From positions 1-14,794 of the forward strand of contig DLGM01000279.1 of NCBI GenBank assembly GCA_002482705.1: a stretch of DNA of 14,794 nucleotides, written 5' to 3'. The notes below the pieces were generated by a model. It had not been told where the DNA came from. It saw only the letters and a list, made by a program, of their open reading frames with translations, and made no database searches. Positions 1-6,805 of the stretch are shown piece after piece (position 1 is the stretch's first letter; every line of letters begins with the position of its first letter). The stretch is from Cyanobacteria bacterium UBA7694 (GTDB taxonomy: Bacteria > Cyanobacteriota > Sericytochromatia > UBA7694). The position numbers were made by a program, and so were the translations under genes.

Positions 1-563
1 CTCGCGGTCGCGTCATCGACTTCAAGAACACGATCTTAATCATGACCAGCAATATTGGTGCCCGTGCAATTGAAAAAGGCAGCTCCCTTGGTTTTAACAC
101 TGGGGCGAGTGGTACTGATGGCCGCCATGGCAAGATGCGTGAAATGGTGATGGATGAGCTGAAGCAAAACTTCCGCCCGGAATTCCTAAACCGTTTGACC
201 GAGATCATTGTCTTCCACCAGCTCACCCGCAGCGAAATCCACCAAATTGTCGATCTGATGCTCGAAGAGCTGACCGGTCGCCTCAAGGAAGCCAGCATTA
301 CCATGCGCTTCGATTCAAGCGTCAAAGATATGTTGGCCCGTGTTGGTTACGATGAAAAATCGGGAGCCCGCCCGCTGCGCCGTGCGATTGCCAAGCACAT
401 TGAAGATCCGCTCTCTGAAGATCTGCTGCTCGGCAAGATTCCTACGGATAAATCGCTGGTACTCAAAGCCCGCGAAGACAACACGATCTTCTACTTAGAC
501 GCCGCTGATGTGGTTGATGAGAGTGAAGAAAAGGCTCAACCGGAGCCGGTTGAAGCTACCTAG
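1..563 (+). CDS. clpC: ATP-dependent Clp protease ATPase subunit ClpC, C-terminal part (5' end outside window)
   Basis: This is the end of a class I Hsp100 AAA+ unfoldase. It uses ATP to unfold cytoplasmic proteins and thread them into the ClpP peptidase. The reading frame is open from base 3 onward, so the gene begins upstream of the window. Visible are the second AAA+ domain's sensor-1 region (IMTSNIGA, just after GRVIDFKNT), the conserved FRPEFLNRL block, and the sensor-2/arginine motif GARPLRRAI in the small C-terminal subdomain. The LGF after TSNIGA and the EDPLSEDLLLGKI-type ending resemble ClpC more than ClpA or ClpB. The last residues are acidic (DESEEKAQPEPVEAT), which is a species-specific tail. 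The gene ends with TAG and is followed by a perfect hairpin. The family call is firm. ClpC against another Clp paralogue is likely but not certain, because the N-domain and middle domain cannot be seen. Confidence 0.9.
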   Translation, partial: RGRVIDFKNTILIMTSNIGARAIEKGSSLGFNTGASGTDGRHGKMREMVMDELKQNFRPEFLNRLTEIIVFHQLTRSEIHQIVDLMLEELTGRLKEASITMRFDSSVKDMLARVGYDEKSGARPLRRAIAKHIEDPLSEDLLLGKIPTDKSLVLKAREDNTIFYLDAADVVDESEEKAQPEPVEAT

Positions 564-579
564 ACCGAGCTTTTAAGCA

Positions 580-610
580 CAAGGGCACTTGTTCATAACA
601 AGTGCCCTTG
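580..610. terminator. Perfect hairpin between convergent genes, probable bidirectional terminator
   Basis: Bases 580-593 and 597-610 form a perfect 14-bp inverted repeat with a 3-base loop, starting 17 bases after the clpC stop. The T-tracts are weak on both sides (GCTGTTTG on the + side; a short TTAAAA region on the minus side). It may therefore be an imperfect intrinsic terminator that serves both clpC and the opposing DUF58 gene, or a transcript-stabilising hairpin. Confidence 0.65.
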
Positions 611-616
611 CTGTTT

Positions 617-706
617 GTAGCGGTAGACGGTGAGGGTCGTATGCCAGCCCAGGCTAAACGCTTAGCCTGGGCTGGAGTCTGGGCGTATATGCAATACGTC
701 CCTACA
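617..706. repeat. REP/MITE-like palindromic repeat element (two nested hairpins)
   Basis: This noncoding stretch is almost entirely self-complementary. Bases 644-657 and 662-675 form a perfect 14-bp hairpin with loop ACGC. Bases 681-688 and 694-702 form a second hairpin (GGGCGTAT / ATACGTCCC, one bulge). The outer flanks 633-644 and 691-703 can also pair with one mismatch and one bulge. The right end read on the minus strand begins GTAGGGACGTATTGC. From memory, this resembles a palindromic motif dispersed in many bacterial genomes as REP-like or mini-transposon repeats. No second copy is in this window, so dispersal is unproven. The exact left boundary is uncertain (617 to 633). Confidence 0.55.
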
Positions 707-1877
707 GGGCGCTGACCACTTCTAGGTAAGGGCTGCTCGGGGCATTGCCTGCGGTCAGATAGAGGGTACAACGGCGGCCGGTATATTGGCCATGTTCCTC
801 CAATTGACGCAGTAGGGTCGGGGTGGGGTGGGCGCTAATGACGATTAACTTATCCGCTTCCCCTTGGCCTTGGAGGGCAAGGGGTAACCAGTTTTCTAAG
901 GACTGTTCGCTGTCTGCTTCGAGGGTTGCCAGCCAAAAACTGGCTTCGCTCCAGCTTCCCACCAAGGGCATAATACGGGTGGGGGCCCAGCCCACTGCTT
1001 TTTCCCAGGTTCCAGACGCAGGCGGCTGGGCACTACACTGGAGGGTGTAGTCCTGGTGCAGATAGTCACGGATTAAGACGGCAGCCAGTATCTGGCTCTG
1101 GGCGATCAGGGCGGGAGTTTGATGCTGTGTGGTATCCATGACCAGATGGATTTTCCGCAGGGGTTCGCTGCGGGATTCGGCTACGGTTAACTGATTGCGG
1201 CGTGCGGTGTTTTTCCAATGGATCATGCGCCGGTTATCCCCCGGCTGGTAGTTGCGAAAGTGTGACACATTGAGCAGGTCCATTTGCTGGCGCTCTTGTT
1301 GCAACACTTCATGGGCTTCTTCTCCCTGGCGCAACAGTTGTTGCAAAGTGCCTTCCGGCTGAGTGGGACGGACGACCAGCGCTGTGCGGACGGTTTTGCG
1401 GCGGTAGATGCCAATCAGCCCCAAAGGCCCAAACGAGCCACTTTCGATGGCCTCAAAGCAATAGACACCCGCTTCGGGAACACTGAGCGGGTAGGTGTAT
1501 GAAAAGGTTTCATTTGCTCGCAGGGAAACCACAAATCCTTTGGCATTTTCAGGCAGAACCAGCGTTTCTGCCGGACGAAAAAGCCGCTGTGGAGGGCAGT
1601 CCTGAATACTCAAAAAAGAGGTGGGCCATCGGCCTTGATGGCTGACTTCAAGGGTCAGAGGGATGTTTTGGTGGGTGTAAATTTCCCCTGGCAGACGGCG
1701 CTGGGCATTGAGGGTACGCAATTGTAAAAAAGGCACCGCTGCGGCAATCAGCACCAAACTCCATAAAAAGGCATCCACCAAATAGAGCCAACCGCCCTGA
1801 ATATTGATAGCCGCCAAAAAGAGAAAGCTGGCGGTCAGGGCGATCACCAGAATCGGTAGGGTAAAGCGAATGCGCAT
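702..1877 (-). CDS. DUF58 domain membrane protein
   Basis: The product is 391 aa from the ATG at 1877. Two hydrophobic segments lie within about residues 5-53, then a beta-rich region, then the DUF58 signature near residue 210 (YQPGDNRRMIHWKNTARR), which has the usual PGD..R.I.W..TAR pattern. The C-terminal part resembles the degenerate vWA-like fold seen in this family. DUF58 proteins usually work with MoxR-type AAA+ ATPases in envelope or stress functions, but no moxR gene is in the window. A GTG at 1943 in the same frame would add 22 residues. I prefer ATG 1877 because the extra residues look non-conserved and the hydrophobic segment then begins properly, but neither start has a clear SD. 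The stop codon lies in the end of the repeat at 617-706. The gene is divergent from the Gld-type ABC operon and may share its function. The molecular role is unknown. Confidence 0.85.
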   Translation of the reverse strand: MRIRFTLPILVIALTASFLFLAAINIQGGWLYLVDAFLWSLVLIAAAVPFLQLRTLNAQRRLPGEIYTHQNIPLTLEVSHQGRWPTSFLSIQDCPPQRLFRPAETLVLPENAKGFVVSLRANETFSYTYPLSVPEAGVYCFEAIESGSFGPLGLIGIYRRKTVRTALVVRPTQPEGTLQQLLRQGEEAHEVLQQERQQMDLLNVSHFRNYQPGDNRRMIHWKNTARRNQLTVAESRSEPLRKIHLVMDTTQHQTPALIAQSQILAAVLIRDYLHQDYTLQCSAQPPASGTWEKAVGWAPTRIMPLVGSWSEASFWLATLEADSEQSLENWLPLALQGQGEADKLIVISAHPTPTLLRQLEEHGQYTGRRCTLYLTAGNAPSSPYLEVVSAL

Positions 1878-1955
1878 AATGATAGAAATATAACATGGGC
1901 CCAAGGGGCTGGGGTTGCTGGCGCGTATGCACTCCGCCACCACCTTTGTGAAGAG

Positions 1956-1984
1956 ATTAACCTCTGCTTAAAAATTGTTGTCAG
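1956..1984 (-). promoter_or_regulatory. Candidate sigma70-type promoter for the DUF58 gene
   Basis: On the minus strand, CTGACA (1979-1984) is separated by 17 bases from GTTAAT (1956-1961), giving 5/6 and 4/6 matches to the consensus. The predicted leader to the ATG at 1877 is about 70 bases. The -35 overlaps the -35 of the promoter pointing the other way. Confidence 0.45.
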
Positions 1985-2006
1985 CCATGCATAAGGTTGC
2001 TATGAT
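1978..2006 (+). promoter_or_regulatory. Sigma70-type promoter for the Gld-type ABC operon
   Basis: TTGTCA (1978-1983), a 17-base spacer and TATGAT (2001-2006) match the consensus at 5/6 positions in each box with ideal spacing. The predicted start is near 2013, giving a leader of about 65 bases to the ATG at 2079. This is the only good match upstream of the operon. Confidence 0.7.
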
Positions 2007-2078
2007 AGATGCGGAATATTGAATATATTCCCACCCATTTGCATCCCTGAATATCCTTTTTACACAAGGGCACTCATT

Positions 2079-3023
2079 ATGATTGAAGTCTCCCAAGTAA
2101 CCAAATACTACGGGAATCATCAGAAAGCGGTGGATAATCTCACCTTCAGCGTGCCAAAAGGAACCATTCTTGGGTTCCTCGGCCCTAACGGTGCAGGTAA
2201 AACCACCACTATGCGGATGATCACCGGTTTTATGGCTCCCAGTGAGGGAAGTATCCAGGTCGCAGGTTTTGATACCACTTCCCAATCGATGGAAGCGCGT
2301 AAGCGCATTGGCTATCTGCCAGAAACCCCTCCTTTGTATGGGGAGTTAACGGTCGCCTCTTATCTCGACTTTGTCGCCCGGCTCAAGGGCCTTAAAGATC
2401 GACGTCAGCGCCAAGCGCGTATTGCTGAAGTGGCCGAATCCTGCTGGATTTCGGACGTAATGAAAAAAGCGACCAGTAAACTTTCCAAGGGTTACCGTCA
2501 GCGCGTCGGTTTGGCCCAGGCGATTATCCACAATCCCGACGTGATTGTGCTGGATGAACCGACCATTGGCCTTGACCCCCGTCAAATCCAAGAAACCCGC
2601 CGTTTGATCAAAAGCCTAGGGGGGCAGCATACAATTGTGCTGAGTACCCATATTTTGCCTGAAGTACAGATGACCTGTGACCGGGTCATCATTATCAACC
2701 GCGGCAAAATTCTCGCTGAGGACACCCCAGAAAACCTGATTACCCGCAGCACGGGTGTTCAGCGCATCAGCCTGCGTGTGCGTGGTCCAGAGGCCGAGAT
2801 TCGCACCGCTTTGAGCGCGATTCCCGGTATTACGGGCTTGGTTTCTGAACCGGGCGAAGGAGCCCTGACCATTGTGCGCTTGGACAGTGCCACCCCCCAT
2901 ATTCAAGAACAACTGGCCAAAACGGTTGTGGATCAAGGCTGGGGCTTACAAGCCCTGCAAACTACTGAAGCCAATCTGGAAGACGTCTTTATCCAGTTGG
3001 TCACCAAAGAGCAAGGAGAATAA
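2079..3023 (+). CDS. GldA-like ABC transporter ATP-binding protein
   Basis: This 314-aa cytoplasmic ATPase should hydrolyse ATP to drive the permease encoded next to it. It has the complete ABC set: Walker A GPNGAGKTT (about 35-43), a GYLPE segment in the Q-loop region (78-82), signature LSKGYRQR (about 135-142), Walker B VIVLDEP (155-161) and switch histidine STH (189-191). The LSKGYRQRVG signature and the C-terminal extension of about 100 residues after the NBD are typical of the GldA/CcmA/Nod-type group that pairs with ABC-2 permeases. I chose ATG 2079 because the protein then begins MIEVSQVTKYYG, the normal start of this family, with AAGGG 8 bases upstream. An in-frame ATG at 2019 would add 20 atypical residues. 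It is first in an operon with gldF-like and gldG-like genes. The substrate is unknown: in flavobacteria GldA is required for gliding, but homologues occur widely in non-gliders. Confidence 0.9.
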   Translation: MIEVSQVTKYYGNHQKAVDNLTFSVPKGTILGFLGPNGAGKTTTMRMITGFMAPSEGSIQVAGFDTTSQSMEARKRIGYLPETPPLYGELTVASYLDFVARLKGLKDRRQRQARIAEVAESCWISDVMKKATSKLSKGYRQRVGLAQAIIHNPDVIVLDEPTIGLDPRQIQETRRLIKSLGGQHTIVLSTHILPEVQMTCDRVIIINRGKILAEDTPENLITRSTGVQRISLRVRGPEAEIRTALSAIPGITGLVSEPGEGALTIVRLDSATPHIQEQLAKTVVDQGWGLQALQTTEANLEDVFIQLVTKEQGE

Positions 3024-3027
3024 CCCT

Positions 3028-3741
3028 ATGTCACAAATTTGGGCCATTTCCCTCAAAGAGCTCAAAAGTTATTTTGTGTCTCCCATTGCCTATGTGGTGA
3101 TGGCAATGTTCTTGTTAATTTCCGGGTATTTTTTCACCCTGATTCTCTTTTACACCAAAGATGCAGGCATGATGCGCTATTTATTTGGCAATATGGTCGT
3201 GATCCTGCTTTTGATCAGTCCGCTGTTATCAATGCGGTTGTTTGCTGAAGAGCAGCGCAATAAAACCCTCGAACTGTTATTAACTTCACCGGTCAGTGAT
3301 GCAGGGATTGTGATGGGGAAGTTTATCGCTTCTGCCCTGTTTTTATTGCTGATGTTGGTGCTGACCTTTTATTTCCCAGTCATCTTGTTGGCCTTGGGCA
3401 AACCCGATCTGATGCCGATTTTAACCGGTTATCTGGGCATGTTTTTAATGGGGTGTGCCTTTTTAGCGATTGGCATGTTGACTTCCACCTGGACCCAGAA
3501 CCAAATTGTGGCGGCCGTCTTGGCTTTTGCGATTTCGCTGCTGTTATGGTTTATTGGTGCCTCCAGCAGCGTGGTCGGCAATGAAATGGGGGCGGTGCTC
3601 AACTACCTGTCACTCAACAGCCATTTTGAAAGTTTTGCCAAAGGCCTGCTCACCAGCAGTGACCTGCTTTATTATTTCAGCGTGATCGGGGGGCTGTTAT
3701 TCTTGACCACCCGTTCCCTTGAAACCCGGCGTTGGAGGTAA
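3028..3741 (+). CDS. GldF-like ABC-2 family permease
   Basis: This is a 237-aa inner-membrane protein with about six hydrophobic segments. It begins with the family hallmark ISLKELKSYFVSPIAYVV and contains RLFAEEQRNKTLELLLTSPVS after the second segment, the conserved cytoplasmic loop of GldF/ABC-2 permeases. It should form the membrane channel together with the preceding ATPase. Start ATG 3028 has AGGAG at 3014-3018, and the stop codon of the ATPase gene lies between that SD and the ATG, leaving only 4 intergenic bases. The protein ends RRWR, and the AGG codon for its last arginine is part of the next gene's SD. Length and topology are normal for GldF (about 240 aa). Confidence 0.88.
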   Translation: MSQIWAISLKELKSYFVSPIAYVVMAMFLLISGYFFTLILFYTKDAGMMRYLFGNMVVILLLISPLLSMRLFAEEQRNKTLELLLTSPVSDAGIVMGKFIASALFLLLMLVLTFYFPVILLALGKPDLMPILTGYLGMFLMGCAFLAIGMLTSTWTQNQIVAAVLAFAISLLLWFIGASSSVVGNEMGAVLNYLSLNSHFESFAKGLLTSSDLLYYFSVIGGLLFLTTRSLETRRWR

Positions 3742-3746
3742 GTCCC

Positions 3747-5330
3747 ATGAAAAAATCATCTCCTTCTCTCAAACGGTTAAGTGTGATTATTGGCGCCCTT
3801 GGGCTGGTGGCTTTAATTGCCGGGCTGGTTTCCGCTGGCCAGGCCAATTTAAAAGAGGTTGCCAGTCTCTTACAGGTGGCCGGAGCGATCATTTTGGGTA
3901 TTGGCATTGTTGGGCTGATCATTGATGCCCGGCAGCAAATTCTCGGTTTTTCCCAAACCCGTCAAGCCCGTTATGGGGCCAATGCCGTGATCCTGACCCT
4001 TAGCTTTGTTGGGGTTGTGGTGTTACTCAACTATGTGGCCTATCGCCACCCCCTCCGGGCAGACCTGACGGCCAATAAGAATTTTTCCATTTCGGATCAG
4101 ACCCGCAAAATTATCAGCGGCCTCAAAGACGACATTCAGATTACGGCCTTTTACAGCGCGACCAATCCGATGCGCCAAGAGGCCAGCGATTTACTCGACA
4201 CCTATAAAGTCGAGGGTAAAGGCAAAATCAAAGTCGAAATTGTGGATCCGATCCGTGAACCTGCGCGGGCCCAACAAATGCAGATCACCAGTGATGGGAC
4301 CACGATCTTTGCCCGGGGCGATCGCCAAAAAACGGTTTCCAATAACCAAGAACAAGACTTTACCAATGCCTTGTTGAGTCTGACACAAGAGACCCAGCCC
4401 AAGATCTATTTCCTCCAGGGCCATGGGGAACTTGACCCCGATAGCTTTGATCAGCGGTTGGGGCTGAGCAACCTCAAACAGATGATGACCCAGGAAAACT
4501 ACGAGGTGGCCAAGCTGCAATTGCTGGAAAGTAAGCAGGTTCCAGCCGATGCCCGTGCGGTCGTGATCGCCGGGCCCGAAAAACCGCTTTTGCCAGAAGA
4601 ACGTACGGCCCTCAAAGATTATTTGGATAAACGCAAAGGCCGCCTGTTGGTCATGCTGCGTGCCCAAACCCAAACGGGCTTAGAGTCGCTCTTGTCTGGT
4701 TATGGCCTAACGGTGGGCAACGACTTGGTTGTGGACCCCACCCGCCATTTCTGGAATGATGTGGCTGCTCCTGCCGTGACCGAGTACCGTTTCCACCCGA
4801 TCACGGAAAAAATGAAGAGTGCCACCTTTTTCCCGGCGGTGCGCTCGGTGCGTTTTACCGCGAGCCCGCCAGAGGGGGTTTCCGGGGTTGAATTGGCCCA
4901 GTCATCTCCCCAGAGTTGGGCTGAGACCAATCTCAAAGAACTCACAAAGGTGCGCCAAGATGCGCAGGACAGCCCAGGGCCGGTATCCTTGGCAGTGGCT
5001 GTGACGATCACCCACAAAGACGCCGCCAACAAAGATAAAGCGGCTGAAGGCGCGGATAAAAAAGCTCCTGAAAGCCGTTTGGTGGTAGTGGGGAACCATC
5101 TCTTTGCCAGCAATGCCTTTATTAAACTCGGCAATGGCGACTTTTTCCTGAACAGTTTGGCATGGCTGGCGGAAGAGGAAAATCTGATTTCGATTCGGGC
5201 CAAAACCCCGGAACAGAACCAGATTGAATTAACCAATCAACAGACTTCCCTGATTTATAACCTGACAGTGTATCTGGTACCGCTCCTGATGCTGCTGCTG
5301 GGCGCTTTTGTCTGGTGGAAGCGGAGGTAA
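3747..5330 (+). CDS. GldG-like membrane-anchored periplasmic protein of the ABC transporter
   Basis: The product is 527 aa. Three hydrophobic segments lie near residues 10-29, 38-61 and 78-98. A large extracytoplasmic region follows (roughly 100-495), with a closing transmembrane helix and a basic end WWKRR. The soluble part starts with LTANKNFSISDQTRKII and contains ITAFYS and IYFLQGHGELD, all recognisable in the GldG/ABC_transp_aux family, where a glutamine-amidotransferase-like fold is predicted without known catalysis. A lysine- and alanine-rich insert (about residues 430-450) looks like a flexible linker. ATG 3747 is chosen because GGAGG (3734-3738) sits 8 bases upstream. The gene lies 5 bases after the permease gene. 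In related operons GldF and GldG act as partner subunits with GldA. The exported or remodelled substrate is unknown. Confidence 0.85.
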   Translation: MKKSSPSLKRLSVIIGALGLVALIAGLVSAGQANLKEVASLLQVAGAIILGIGIVGLIIDARQQILGFSQTRQARYGANAVILTLSFVGVVVLLNYVAYRHPLRADLTANKNFSISDQTRKIISGLKDDIQITAFYSATNPMRQEASDLLDTYKVEGKGKIKVEIVDPIREPARAQQMQITSDGTTIFARGDRQKTVSNNQEQDFTNALLSLTQETQPKIYFLQGHGELDPDSFDQRLGLSNLKQMMTQENYEVAKLQLLESKQVPADARAVVIAGPEKPLLPEERTALKDYLDKRKGRLLVMLRAQTQTGLESLLSGYGLTVGNDLVVDPTRHFWNDVAAPAVTEYRFHPITEKMKSATFFPAVRSVRFTASPPEGVSGVELAQSSPQSWAETNLKELTKVRQDAQDSPGPVSLAVAVTITHKDAANKDKAAEGADKKAPESRLVVVGNHLFASNAFIKLGNGDFFLNSLAWLAEEENLISIRAKTPEQNQIELTNQQTSLIYNLTVYLVPLLMLLLGAFVWWKRR

Positions 5331-5334
5331 GCTC

Positions 5335-5904
5335 ATGAAACCCAGTTATACATTTGCCATGGTGGCCATTTTGGTGGCCCTTGGGGTCTATGTCTTTGCC
5401 TTTGAGCGGGGCCCGGCTCCGCCTGCGGGCGATACCAAAGTACAGCCCAATGTGGTGAACTTTGAGGCCGCAGACCTCAAAACCTTGACCCTAGAACAGG
5501 GGGGCAAAAAGGTCGTATTAACCCAGGAAAAACCGGGCACTTGGAAAGTCCAGGATCCGCCTTTGGGCGCTGCGGATAGTTCACGCATTGATATTACCGT
5601 GAATATGGTGCGCACTTGGCAAGCCATGGAGACGGTCAATGAAACCTATGACGGCAAAGATCTGACGTCTTTTGGCCTGGATCAGCCCACCCTCAAGATG
5701 ACCTTAGGGCTCACCCAGGGGGATCAAGAAGTGTGGGTAGGGGCCAAAACCCCCACCAATTCGGGCTATTATGTTTACGCCAAAGGGCAAAAGAAGCTCT
5801 ATCTGACGTATGTGAATATCCCCGAAGATTTGGGCAAGCTGGTGCAGGAGCCGCCGCAAGCGACCCCCGCTCCGACCCCGATGCCCAGTGCGTCGGCCTC
5901 TTAG
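5335..5904 (+). CDS. DUF4340 domain protein (short form)
   Basis: This 189-aa protein has one N-terminal hydrophobic anchor (about residues 5-23) and an extracytoplasmic domain. It shows the DUF4340 pattern: VVNFEAADLKTLTLEQGGKKVVLT, then GTWKVQDP, then LTSFGLDQPTLKMTL and a tyrosine-rich YYVYAKGQKKLYLTY. DUF4340 proteins usually follow gldG-type genes and are often around 300 aa or more with repeated units. This one looks like a single unit with a proline/serine/alanine tail (ATPAPTPMPSASAS) that may span the periplasm or wall. Start ATG 5335 has GGAGG at 5323-5327, and the upstream gene's TAA overlaps the spacer. It overlaps no gene and ends the operon just before a strong terminator. The function is unknown, and a periplasmic accessory to the ABC complex is the natural inference. 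Confidence 0.8.
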   Translation: MKPSYTFAMVAILVALGVYVFAFERGPAPPAGDTKVQPNVVNFEAADLKTLTLEQGGKKVVLTQEKPGTWKVQDPPLGAADSSRIDITVNMVRTWQAMETVNETYDGKDLTSFGLDQPTLKMTLGLTQGDQEVWVGAKTPTNSGYYVYAKGQKKLYLTYVNIPEDLGKLVQEPPQATPAPTPMPSASAS

Positions 5905-5920
5905 GGCATACGGACACTTT

Positions 5921-5959
5921 ACATGGCCCCCCGCTGGACAGCGGGGGGCCATGTTTTTT
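5921..5959 (+). terminator. Strong intrinsic terminator of the Gld-type operon
   Basis: A perfect 16-bp stem (5921-5936 with 5939-5954), rich in G+C, is followed by a run of six T (5954-5959). The nominal loop is only 2 bases, so the top pair probably opens. It begins 17 bases after the DUF4340 stop codon. On the other strand there is no T-run, so it acts in the + direction. Confidence 0.92.
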
Positions 5960-5969
5960 GCTTCGCTTG

Positions 5970-5978
5970 TGCCATACT
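5970..5978 (+). promoter_or_regulatory. Possible extended -10 promoter for the beta-barrel gene
   Basis: TGC-CATACT has an extended -10 TG motif and a 4/6 match, with no recognisable -35 because the preceding bases are the terminator T-tract. The gene must have its own promoter if the terminator at 5921-5959 works, and this is the best candidate in the short gap. Confidence 0.3.
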
Positions 5979-6011
5979 AAAGAAAATATCCACGGTTGGG
6001 AGGCTTTTGGG

Positions 6012-6797
6012 ATGAAATTAGCACTGTGTGTATTGGGGCTGCTGTTATCTGGGGCACTGGCCGATGCACAGGAGAACCCCTCTGAAGTGATCGTTATGCC
6101 AACGCCTGTACCCACAGCGACTCCTGAGCCTCTGGAAGAGAGCGAAGATGCGTGGTTCAGTCGGCATTTGGAAGGCGATCTGCCGTTTACTTTTCATCTC
6201 TTGTTTAGCGGAGGGTATCAGCGTTTGGCTTTGGGCCCCCTGAATACCCGTTTACAGGCCCAAGGTTATGATGCGGCCCCCGAGGATTTTTTATCGTTTG
6301 GGGGCAGCCTTCAGTTTTCTGCCTGGGATGTGCTCACCGAATTTGAGGGCCATGTGGGTACCACGCTGCCAGTGGTGAACCAAGACTACTGGATGGCCAT
6401 GAGTGCCAGCCAGGTGTTTTTTAATGTGGGTTATCAGTTGCGTCCGGTCAAACAATTGCGTATTTATCCCATTGCCGGATTGGGATTGGCAGTGATGGAT
6501 CTCAACTTTACGCGTCGCACGGTGTTGCCTACATTTGATGAGTTTTTAACGGCTCCGACGCGGCGGGGGGGCTTGTCACATACGGCTTTTGCCCTGAACT
6601 TAGGTGTAGGCCTCGATTGGCACTGGGGGTGGCTGGGCAAAGTGGGGCTGCGCGCTGGCATGATCTGGACACCTTTTGCCGGGGCCTGGAGCACGTCTTC
6701 GACCCCGAATGATCAGATCAATAGCAATGCGCCCATTGCCAGTGGCCCCGACTTACGTCCCCAAGGCCCCTATTTGCGCCTCAATATTGGTTTCTAA
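6012..6797 (+). CDS. Predicted outer-membrane beta-barrel protein of unknown function
   Basis: The product is 261 aa. It has a Sec signal peptide (MKLALCVLGLLLSGALADA, cleavage likely after A17-D18-A19), a proline- and glutamate-rich linker (about 27-50) and then alternating amphipathic strands such as GGSLQFSAWDVL, QVFFNVGYQL, LRIYPIAGLGLAVM and ALNLGVGLDWHW. The protein ends YLRLNIGF, and a terminal aromatic after alternating hydrophobics is the usual BAM-recognised beta-signal. ATG 6012 is supported by GGGAGG 8 bases upstream (5998-6003). I do not recognise a named family; it resembles generic small porin-like or OmpW/OmpA-barrel proteins only in form. It lies after the Gld operon terminator, so it is probably a separate unit, and it converges on recD2 with 8 intergenic bases. 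Confidence 0.75.
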   Translation: MKLALCVLGLLLSGALADAQENPSEVIVMPTPVPTATPEPLEESEDAWFSRHLEGDLPFTFHLLFSGGYQRLALGPLNTRLQAQGYDAAPEDFLSFGGSLQFSAWDVLTEFEGHVGTTLPVVNQDYWMAMSASQVFFNVGYQLRPVKQLRIYPIAGLGLAVMDLNFTRRTVLPTFDEFLTAPTRRGGLSHTAFALNLGVGLDWHWGWLGKVGLRAGMIWTPFAGAWSTSSTPNDQINSNAPIASGPDLRPQGPYLRLNIGF

Positions 6798-6805
6798 CTG
6801 GCGAT

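Noticed and set aside
4191..4673. Open frame of about 160 codons on the minus strand within the gldG-like gene
   Set aside because: It is fully inside a well-supported gene, with no motif and no SD.
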